Shown here piece by piece: positions 1 to 5,077 of a DNA stretch of 5,219 nucleotides; the stretch's first letter is position 1; every line of letters begins with the position of its first letter. The translations under genes and the position numbers were made by a program. The notes beneath the pieces are model-generated. The model did no database searches. It was given only the letters and a program-made list of their open reading frames with translations, and was not told the DNA's origin. The stretch is from Thermoprotei archaeon (lineage in GTDB: Archaea > Thermoproteota > Thermoprotei_A > Sulfolobales > NBVN01), in the NCBI GenBank assembly GCA_003661745.1, contig QMWS01000061.1, positions 1 to 5,219 of the forward strand, written 5' to 3'.

Positions 1-1
1 A

Positions 2-520
2 CTGCTATTCCTGATCTTAGGGCTGATTGGGTCAGGGTTTAGTGCTAACCTAGCTTCGGTGTTCATGATAATTCTAGGGGCTGTCCTATTAGCTGTGGAA
101 TTATTTATAACACCGGGGTTTGGTGTCCTAGGTATTACTGGCATAGTATTTCTTGCCTTAGGCTTCGCTCTCTTACCCTCAGCGGTACCTCCTGGCTTCG
201 CCCCACCTCCTGGATATGCAGCTCAGTTCAGGATATTTGCTATAGGGTTAGGGCTGGGACTCGGTCTTTTCACAGGCATAGTCCTCTATAAGATAATTCA
301 AGCTAAGAGAAGGAAGCCAACAATATTTGAGCTTTATGGAAAAGTGGGAAGAGCACTCGACGAACTGAAGGCAGGTCAGGTAGGGTTCGTCCTGGTTGAG
401 GGTGAGTACTGGCGTGCAGTATCCGAAGAAGACATACCTAAGGGAGCTGAGGTGGTAGTTATAGGGAAAAAAGACTCTGTACTCGTGGTGAAAAAGCATG
501 TCAGTAGCGGGTCTAGCTGA
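2..520 (+). CDS. NfeD-family membrane protein, C-terminal part (5' end outside window)
   Basis: The frame is open from the left edge to a TGA at 518-520, giving 172 visible residues, so this is the C-terminal part of a longer gene. Visible residues 1-10 look like the end of a membrane helix. Further helices lie at about 18-36, 41-59 and 76-99. The stretch ELFITPGFGVLGITG (33-47) joining two helices is the characteristic NfeD motif. After a basic AKRRKP linker, residues 107-168 form a small beta-rich domain with G-E-Y-W-R-A and G-A-E-V-V-V-I-G, which fits the cytosolic NfeD OB-fold. In long NfeD proteins such as Pyrococcus PH1510, this follows an N-terminal ClpP-like serine protease domain and works with a stomatin partner; whether that domain exists here cannot be seen. 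The GTG at 59 and the ATG at 65 are not credible starts, because coding-like membrane sequence runs upstream of both. The end overlaps the DUF763 gene by 23 bases, suggesting co-transcription. Confidence 0.87.
   Translation: MLFLILGLIGSGFSANLASVFMIILGAVLLAVELFITPGFGVLGITGIVFLALGFALLPSAVPPGFAPPPGYAAQFRIFAIGLGLGLGLFTGIVLYKIIQAKRRKPTIFELYGKVGRALDELKAGQVGFVLVEGEYWRAVSEEDIPKGAEVVVIGKKDSVLVVKKHVSSGSS
487..491 (+). promoter_or_regulatory. Ribosome binding site of the DUF763 gene
   Basis: GGTGA matches the archaeal anti-Shine-Dalgarno sequence and sits six bases before the ATG at 498, inside the last codons of the NfeD gene. It supports this ATG as the start and fits translational coupling of the two genes. 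Confidence 0.5.
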
Positions 521-1655
521 CCTGCCGCTGCATTGGGGGCATGTTCCGCCATGGCTAGCTAGTATAATGAAGAAGCTAGCTAAAGCTATAGTTAAGATAA
601 TAGTTATCGACCTAGGCAATGAGGCGCTGCTTCGGAGACTTTCAAACCCTCTCTGGTTTCAAGCATTCAATAACGCAATAGGTATGGATTGGGATAGCAG
701 CGGATCGACAACAGTAACTACTGCAATACTGAAGGAGGTACTTAACGACTTAAACATTGATGTGAGGGTTGCGGGAGGTAAGGGGCTTCTCTCACGTAAG
801 ACACCGCAGGAGTTACTACAATACAGTGAGGAGTTAGGCTTAAGCAGCAGTAAAGTCGAGGAATTAATTAAAGTATCTAAGCTCGGGGCTAAGGCAGATT
901 CAGTGTTACTTCAAGATAGCTTCACACTGTATCATCACGCACTAGTATTCGATAGGAGCGGTAGGTGGGTAATTATTCAGCAGGGGATGAATACGGAGCT
1001 AAGGTTAGCTAGGAGGTACCACCTAGCATGGTACGTCAGCAGCGACATAACACTGGAGCCTCACTCAGGGGTAGCCTCAGATATCAGGCTAACACCTCTG
1101 AACTTAACTCACAGGGAGTCAGTAAGTGCTAGAAGCATAATTGTGGATTTAGTTAATGAAAGGCCTGAGAAAGTGAAGAGAAATATAGTGCTAGTTAACG
1201 CGATACTTAAGGGTAATAAAACACTATTCGGCTTAAAGCCGCTGAGGCCGATAAATGTTAGGCTACCCTACTATAAGCCTGTGAGGCTAACTAATAGCCT
1301 CCTAAAGATCCTGAGAGAAGCTTACGAAGTCAAACCAAGAAATGTTAGTGAGCTAATGTTGCATACGAGGGTGGGCCCCGAGACTCTCAGGGCGCTAAGC
1401 TTAATTTCAGAGCTTATCTATAGAGAGCCACCACCACTCAAGGATCCCGAGTCGATACCCTTCAGCCCATTTAAGTACGCATTTGCGATAGGCGGTAAGG
1501 ACGGAATACCTTATCCTGTGAAGAGGGAGATAGCTGAGAAGGTTATTCAGGAATTAGAGGAGATAATTAAGTCAGCAGAACTAGGTAGTAAAGAGAGGTT
1601 ACTCGCATTAAGGGCCCTTAGGAAGCTAGCCCCAAGAGATGTAGGTAGGTATTGA
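498..1655 (+). CDS. DUF763 domain protein, function unknown
   Basis: This 385-residue protein is recognisable as DUF763, a family found mostly in archaea and some thermophilic bacteria whose biochemical role I do not know. Family hallmarks appear in order: the N-terminal GLADLPLHWGHVPPWL (5-20), NPLWFQAF (50-57), MDWDSSGSTT (63-72), QDSFTLYHH (139-147), WVIIQQGMN then ARRYH (157-175), EPHSG (187-191), VGPETLRALSLISELIY (292-308) and GGKDGIPYPV (332-341). The VGPETLRAL segment resembles a helix-hairpin-helix, so nucleic-acid contact is possible but unproven. No signal peptide or membrane helix is seen, so it is probably cytosolic. The start is fixed by the family N-terminus beginning almost at the ATG and by the GGTGA six bases upstream. 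The gene overlaps the NfeD gene by 23 bases and is probably in one operon with it. The length looks complete. Confidence 0.92.
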   Translation: MSVAGLADLPLHWGHVPPWLASIMKKLAKAIVKIIVIDLGNEALLRRLSNPLWFQAFNNAIGMDWDSSGSTTVTTAILKEVLNDLNIDVRVAGGKGLLSRKTPQELLQYSEELGLSSSKVEELIKVSKLGAKADSVLLQDSFTLYHHALVFDRSGRWVIIQQGMNTELRLARRYHLAWYVSSDITLEPHSGVASDIRLTPLNLTHRESVSARSIIVDLVNERPEKVKRNIVLVNAILKGNKTLFGLKPLRPINVRLPYYKPVRLTNSLLKILREAYEVKPRNVSELMLHTRVGPETLRALSLISELIYREPPPLKDPESIPFSPFKYAFAIGGKDGIPYPVKREIAEKVIQELEEIIKSAELGSKERLLALRALRKLAPRDVGRY

Positions 1656-1656
1656 A

Positions 1657-1684
1657 CACTCAATAAGGAAATAATTACTGAGTG
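1657..1684 (+). terminator. Imperfect hairpin just after the DUF763 stop codon
   Basis: CACTCAATAA (1657-1666) and TTACTGAGTG (1675-1684) can pair over nine of ten positions, with one A-C mismatch and an eight-base loop. The hairpin begins one base after the stop codon. No T-run follows, whereas archaeal terminators usually depend on oligo-T tracts. It could be a 3'-end processing or stability element instead of a terminator. Seen directly; function inferred. Confidence 0.3.
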
Positions 1685-1740
1685 ATACATAGCCATTACA
1701 TCTCTGCTTAATGAGTATAGTAGCGGACTTACTAAAGTTG

Positions 1741-1756
1741 CTAAAAGTTATTTTAG
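1741..1756. promoter_or_regulatory. Perfect palindrome CTAAAA-GTTA-TTTTAG, probable promoter or operator region
   Basis: Two perfect six-base arms flank a four-base centre. The AT-rich CTAAAAGTTA could serve as a TATA box: a start site about 26 bases downstream would fall near 1768-1772, leaving a leader of roughly 20 bases that carries the ribosome binding site of the next gene. The symmetry also suits binding of a dimeric regulator, or a short RNA hairpin. The sequence is seen directly; the promoter role is inferred. Confidence 0.35.
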
Positions 1757-1778
1757 GGCGTTTTAATCATTAGCTAAC

Positions 1779-1784
1779 AGGTGA
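1779..1784 (+). promoter_or_regulatory. Ribosome binding site that decides the start at 1790
   Basis: AGGTGA is a strong archaeal Shine-Dalgarno match, five bases before the ATG at 1790. The in-frame GTG at 1781 lies within this site, so it is very unlikely to be the true start. Confidence 0.65.
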
Positions 1785-1789
1785 CGTTA

Positions 1790-2818
1790 ATGCCCAGAGG
1801 TAGTCTCGTTGAGTACCTAAATGATGAGGTTCAAGGCCTAATACAGTACACAACAATCTCTAATCCATTAACGCTAGGCGGTTACGGGAACCCCAGGTCG
1901 GGATACACTGTCTTCTCAGTAGATCACGGACTCAGTAAGGCGTTCTTAGTGCTTTCTATCTCATGCAAGTCAGTACCAAGGAATATATTGTGGAAGGTAA
2001 TGCTCAATGGGGTTACCCTAGTACGTGAGTTCAAGCCTCAGCTACTTGAGGAGTGGGAGGAGGGCGTCTACGCAGTACAGGTGTTTGACGTAAGCCAGCT
2101 GATGTCCGAGGCAGGGCACTACACACTCTCGATAAAGTGTGAGTCCTCTGAAGCGGTAACTGTTGAAGCAGTGACCCTATTCGGTATCACACCGCTGGAA
2201 AACGCTAAGTCAGAGGTAGTATTTAGGGCAGGGCAGGTTGGCCTAAGGCCATCGGAGAGAGTGGATATAGATGTGCCTATGAGTAACAGGGACGGTATAG
2301 GTAAGACGCTAATAACGCTCAGCATGCCGTCGAGAAAGGCAGTAGTGGATGTCATGATTAACGGCAGGCAGGTAGAGACTGTCGATGGCGTTATAGGTGT
2401 GGAGGAGGTAAGCATTAAGAACGTGCACTTAGGAAGCAAGAATAGTGTTACCTTACTGCACAGGGGTACCTCATTAACCTACTATCCAAGAGATGTAAGG
2501 ATCCACAACTTACTAATGTATAAAGTATTAGTTGAGGGGCCTAAGGTAGATGTGGTGGATGCAAGCTTAGGTAACGATAAGGTGAGCATGAAGCTGAGGA
2601 ATACAGGTGATGTGGTAGCTAAAAATATAGTTATAGCTTGCTTGACAGCTGGCGAGATACTGTTTAGGGACGTAATTAATGTGCTGAAGCCTGGTGAAGA
2701 AGTAGTTAGGGAGTACGCTGTATCAGCTAGGCAGAGACCAGTCATTGTTAGAGTCATCTACACTGGCTTACTAGACCAGGAAGTAATAACTGTTAAGTTA
2801 ATGGAGGAACCCCAATAA
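1790..2818 (+). CDS. Hypothetical all-beta protein with duplicated beta-sandwich domain and CARDB-like C-terminus
   Basis: I do not recognise this 342-residue protein as a named family. It is rich in alternating hydrophobic (beta-strand) patterns and has no signal peptide or membrane helix. Residues about 20-137 and 142-250 look like two copies of one domain. Each has a strand pair ending in a short '-MLNGVTL' (71-77) or '-MINGRQV' (189-195) turn, and each closes with a strand followed by a further '...VTLFG' or '...LLMYKVLVE' strand. Residues about 253-330 contain a segment with L-R-N-T-G-D-V-V-A-K-N and L-K-P-G-E-E-V, resembling CARDB/Ig-like domains often found in archaeal surface proteins. 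Without an export signal it may be cytosolic, non-classically exported, or part of a complex. The ATG at 1790 is chosen over the GTG at 1781 because AGGTGA lies five bases upstream. Its 3' end overlaps the convergent ubiA gene by 21 bases. The coding call is confident; the function is unknown. Confidence 0.8.
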   Translation: MPRGSLVEYLNDEVQGLIQYTTISNPLTLGGYGNPRSGYTVFSVDHGLSKAFLVLSISCKSVPRNILWKVMLNGVTLVREFKPQLLEEWEEGVYAVQVFDVSQLMSEAGHYTLSIKCESSEAVTVEAVTLFGITPLENAKSEVVFRAGQVGLRPSERVDIDVPMSNRDGIGKTLITLSMPSRKAVVDVMINGRQVETVDGVIGVEEVSIKNVHLGSKNSVTLLHRGTSLTYYPRDVRIHNLLMYKVLVEGPKVDVVDASLGNDKVSMKLRNTGDVVAKNIVIACLTAGEILFRDVINVLKPGEEVVREYAVSARQRPVIVRVIYTGLLDQEVITVKLMEEPQ

Positions 2819-3706
2819 CCTAAATATCAAGTCAGTGAGGAATGCTAGGGAGCCAATAAATATAGCTACCTTCAAGTAAGTTCTTACCCTGCCTGCAATC
2901 TTCTCTGGGCTCGTCTTATATTCCCTACTTACAAGCTTTACTATAGAATAAGCTATTACTGCATCCGTCAAGGAAGTAAGAGCTAGGTACACTACACCGT
3001 ACCTTATAAGTAAATAGGGTAGTGGTGATAGAGCTATTACTAGAGCTAAGAGTATTATGGCAACAGCAGCAGATTTACTCAGTCCTATAACTCTAGGTAG
3101 AGACTTGACGTCTCTTACTGCATCTGCTACATAATCTTCAATAGTCTTAACTATCTCCCGTGAAAGTAGGAGGAGGAAAGCATAAAGTGCAGGTATGCCC
3201 GTGTACGTAACGTAACTTAGCGCGCCCTCATATTCGGCTAGAGCTAAGCCGCCGTAAATTATAGATGCAGCTCCTTCGAAGCTAACAACGATATTACCTA
3301 GGATGCCTAATTCCTTAATCTTATATGAGTACATTACGAGTAAGAGAGCGTTGAATGACGCAAAAATAAATGAGACAGGTCCGGAAAGAATGGCGAGTGA
3401 AACACCAGCTACTATGAGGATAATAGAGAGCACTAATGCTTCGTTCCTACTGACGATACCTGAGGGTATTGGCCTGTATGGCTTATTTATTAGATCAACC
3501 TCAACATCGAAGTAGTCATTAATCGCATAGCCTCCTGCAGCCACCAACACGACAGTAGAGAGCGGTATTGCGGGGCTTAAGCCGTACCTACCTAGTGAGG
3601 CAACTACAGCTAAGTACCCTACGAGTGTAGTTACTACCGTAGCTATTAAGTTGTGGAGCCTTACTAGCTGTAAGTAAGCACGTACCTTCTTACGCAGGCT
3701 AACCAT
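2798..3706 (-). CDS. UbiA-family prenyltransferase, probable digeranylgeranylglyceryl phosphate synthase
   Basis: This 302-residue polytopic membrane protein probably transfers a geranylgeranyl group to geranylgeranylglyceryl phosphate, making the second ether bond of archaeal membrane lipids (EC 2.5.1.42). The first Asp-rich motif, NDYFDVEVDLINKPYRPIPSG (63-83), is the archaeal DGGGP-synthase form and binds the Mg-diphosphate of the prenyl donor. The second motif, EIVKTIEDYVADAVRDVKSLP (184-204), supplies D191, D195 and D199. About eight to nine hydrophobic helices are spread over the sequence, and the basic N-terminus (RKKVRAY) faces the cytosol in this family. The length is normal. The ATG is supported by GGTG at 3713-3716, six bases upstream. 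It starts 15 bases after the stop of the small winged-helix gene, so the two are probably co-transcribed. The last 21 bases overlap the convergent beta-protein gene. Other UbiA activities (heme, menaquinone) are less likely given the motif form. Confidence 0.9.
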   Translation of the reverse strand: MVSLRKKVRAYLQLVRLHNLIATVVTTLVGYLAVVASLGRYGLSPAIPLSTVVLVAAGGYAINDYFDVEVDLINKPYRPIPSGIVSRNEALVLSIILIVAGVSLAILSGPVSFIFASFNALLLVMYSYKIKELGILGNIVVSFEGAASIIYGGLALAEYEGALSYVTYTGIPALYAFLLLLSREIVKTIEDYVADAVRDVKSLPRVIGLSKSAAVAIILLALVIALSPLPYLLIRYGVVYLALTSLTDAVIAYSIVKLVSREYKTSPEKIAGRVRTYLKVAIFIGSLAFLTDLIFRLLGFLH

Positions 3707-3712
3707 CTAGCA

Positions 3713-3716
3713 CACC
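3713..3716 (-). promoter_or_regulatory. Ribosome binding site of ubiA-family gene
   Basis: On the minus strand GGTG lies six bases before the ATG at 3706, in the 15-base gap after the upstream gene's TAG. It supports the chosen start. Confidence 0.45.
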
Positions 3717-3721
3717 ATGTG

Positions 3722-3976
3722 CTATGACTTATCCTCGCTCTTCAAGCACTTAATTACATCCCTAGATATATTATAGCACCCTAACCCGCGCTCAAGGAGC
3801 CCCAGGTCGAGTAGGTATCCGATTACTTTAGTAGGATCCTTAATGTCGTATAAGCCCTTTAGTTCCCTGAGGGCTAGTAGTTCACCCACAGACCTATAGC
3901 GTATGAAGTACTTCAGGACCTTATTGCTTTCGCTATCTAATCTGCTGACCTTACTCAGTATTTCCTCGCAGCTCAC
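3722..3976 (-). CDS. Small putative winged-helix protein, function unknown
   Basis: This 84-residue protein belongs to no named family I recognise. The predicted order is helix (about 3-26, LDSESNKVLKYFIRY), helix (29-40, SVGELLALRELK), helix (47-62, DPTKVIGYLLDLGLLE) and a short beta-like hairpin (63-70, RGLGCYNIS). This suits a winged helix-turn-helix DNA-binding fold with helix 47-60 as the recognition helix. C3, C67 and C77 are too scattered to suggest a metal site. The start is GTG; a run of six Gs lies four bases upstream, and no in-frame ATG exists. The gene precedes the ubiA-family gene by 15 bases and is probably its operon partner, so it could be a regulator of lipid synthesis; that role is inferred from position only. 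It follows a promoter-like gap of 75 bases. The coding call rests on close spacing, length and codon pattern. Confidence 0.68.
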   Translation of the reverse strand: MSCEEILSKVSRLDSESNKVLKYFIRYRSVGELLALRELKGLYDIKDPTKVIGYLLDLGLLERGLGCYNISRDVIKCLKSEDKS

Positions 3977-3985
3977 TTAGCCCCC

Positions 3986-4024
3986 CTTAAAGTATCGAAC
4001 TCGTAGCAAGACTTAAAGGTATCG
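3986..4024 (-). promoter_or_regulatory. Promoter region with duplicated CGATAC(C)TTTAAG element
   Basis: On the minus strand, CGATACCTTTAAG (4024-4012) and CGATACTTTAAG (3997-3986) form a direct repeat with starts about 26 bases apart. The upstream copy is well placed as a TATA box: a start site about 26 bases downstream would fall near 3988, giving a leader of roughly 12 bases that includes the G-run ribosome binding site before the GTG at 3976. The copy nearer the gene would then sit at the start site and could be an operator or a second weak promoter. The repeat is seen directly; its role is inferred. Confidence 0.42.
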
Positions 4025-4051
4025 TCACGCCATGAGTTTGAGGTTAGCTGC

Positions 4052-5077
4052 CTAGTAGTAGTACGTGTCGACATAGTAGTGCTCATTTAGAGTCTCCTTA
4101 CTCTCAGCACTTGGGCATATATTGCTCAGTGGGCATACTTTGCTACATAGTTTTAGTGATAAACACTTATCCGAACACCCGGCCCTACACGTTGGGCTAT
4201 CCCTAGTGCAGCAGTGTCTGCCGAATAGCCAGAGCAGGTCATCGAGTATCAGCGGATCTACGTCAATCACTTTTGACACCATTTTAAATGCTGTCCTCAC
4301 AGCATATCTGATTGCTACGTCCTCATCGTGAGTTAAATGCTCTCTCCTACGTATCTTCCCTAGTATGTACTCAGGTAACTTAATGAAGCCTAAGCGTAGT
4401 GCGATTCTAGTTAAGTGGTTGTCTACAGGTACCTCAGAATGTTCTTGATCTGCATATGTTAATATTCCTCGGCGACTAAGGAACTTAGCTAGCAAATAGG
4501 CTTTCTTCTCTACGGGATCGGAGTAAGCTATGAAGCTCTTTAACCTATCAATAAAGCCGTATGTCACGCTGTTCTTGAGGTATCCACCGCTCTTCTTAAT
4601 TAAATTCAGTACTGATCCGCCATAGTATTTAACTAACTTCCTGCCTAGATCCCTAAGAAGTAGTGCGCGAACATCCGGGTCCCAAATCACTACATCACGC
4701 CCGTCCTCTCCTTTAGCCCTAAGCCACTTCTTAACGTCATCAACACCTATATTGGCCATTGAATTAGGACTGAAGAAGTCAGGGCTCTCATCATACTTTA
4801 ACTTACCTAGCCTGTACAGTAAATCAGCTCCGTGATAAAATTCTCCGTCAACGAACCCTTCAAAATCTCTGTACCTACTGGTTCTATGGTCTATTGCAAC
4901 CATGAATATAAAATACCTAGCTACGTACTCGGGGTCATCGCCAGCAGGCGGGTAATAACGCGCATCAGTAAAGGTATCTAGCCCGATATTACTTAGTAGC
5001 CTACCTAGAGTTGCTGAGGCACTGCATATTTGTGCTTCGTTTATCTCCATACTGATGCCGTAGCTACATATTCTCAC
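4052..5077 (-). CDS. HhH-GPD-like (endonuclease III-type) iron-sulfur protein, possible base N-glycosylase
   Basis: This 341-residue protein shows endonuclease III-type signatures in its second half. VPVDNHLTRIALRLG (216-230) matches the family's 'VDTHVxRVxxRLG' segment, making D219 the probable catalytic aspartate. LFGRHCCTRDSPTC (284-297) matches 'HGRxxCxxxxPxC', and CPLSNICP (315-322) matches the closing half of the iron-sulfur cluster loop. Between them is an insertion with additional cysteines (C301, C305, C311). No LPGVGxKTA hairpin or catalytic lysine is seen before the aspartate, so it is not an ordinary EndoIII/MutY. The N-terminal half (about 10-160) has YYPPAGDDPEYVARYF and VAIDHRTS and is not a domain I can name. 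The overall order also resembles the queuosine-salvage glycosidase family (DUF2419/Qng1). The GTG start is supported by GAGGGGGTG at 5085-5093, seven bases upstream; the ATG at residue 10 lacks such a site. It overlaps the upstream deaminase gene by 14 bases. The tail ends YYVDTYYY. Confidence 0.78.
   Translation of the reverse strand: MRICSYGISMEINEAQICSASATLGRLLSNIGLDTFTDARYYPPAGDDPEYVARYFIFMVAIDHRTSRYRDFEGFVDGEFYHGADLLYRLGKLKYDESPDFFSPNSMANIGVDDVKKWLRAKGEDGRDVVIWDPDVRALLLRDLGRKLVKYYGGSVLNLIKKSGGYLKNSVTYGFIDRLKSFIAYSDPVEKKAYLLAKFLSRRGILTYADQEHSEVPVDNHLTRIALRLGFIKLPEYILGKIRRREHLTHDEDVAIRYAVRTAFKMVSKVIDVDPLILDDLLWLFGRHCCTRDSPTCRAGCSDKCLSLKLCSKVCPLSNICPSAESKETLNEHYYVDTYYY

Larger units (their letters stand above)
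1656..1789. other. Intergenic spacer with two inverted repeats and a probable promoter
   Basis: These 134 bases separate the DUF763 gene from the beta-domain protein and are AT-richer than the flanking genes. They hold the hairpin at 1657-1684, the palindrome at 1741-1756 and a ribosome binding site at 1779-1784. I see no coding frame of useful length, no tRNA fold and no convincing box C/D pair. A new transcription unit probably begins here. Confidence 0.6.

Noticed and set aside
59..67. GTG 59 or ATG 65 as the real start of the NfeD-type gene
   Set aside because: The frame stays open to the left edge with membrane-helix-like sequence, and NfeD proteins normally have more sequence before this motif.
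248..619. Open frame on the minus strand opposite NfeD and DUF763
   Set aside because: It is antisense to two well-recognised genes and has no family resemblance.
1675..1725. Possible box C/D guide RNA in the spacer (GTGATAC, CTGA and AATGAGTA elements)
   Set aside because: The boxes do not match the C (RUGAUGA) and D (CUGA) order and spacing needed.
1781..1789. In-frame GTG at 1781 as the start of the beta-protein gene
   Set aside because: It lies inside the AGGTGA ribosome binding site, which is ideally spaced for the ATG at 1790.
2119..2757. Two open frames on the minus strand (2119-2439 and 2482-2757) inside the beta-protein gene
   Set aside because: Their Ser/Thr/Pro/Leu-rich products are typical shadows of an oppositely coded gene, and no ribosome binding sites or motifs are seen.
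3303..3515. Open frame on the plus strand inside the ubiA-family gene
   Set aside because: It is antisense to strongly conserved UbiA motifs and has no recognisable product.
4122..4331. Open frame on the plus strand inside the iron-sulfur protein gene
   Set aside because: It is antisense to the cysteine cluster region, short, and without coding support.
5048..5050. ATG at residue 10 as the start of the iron-sulfur protein
   Set aside because: No Shine-Dalgarno site precedes it, whereas the GTG at 5077 has a strong one.
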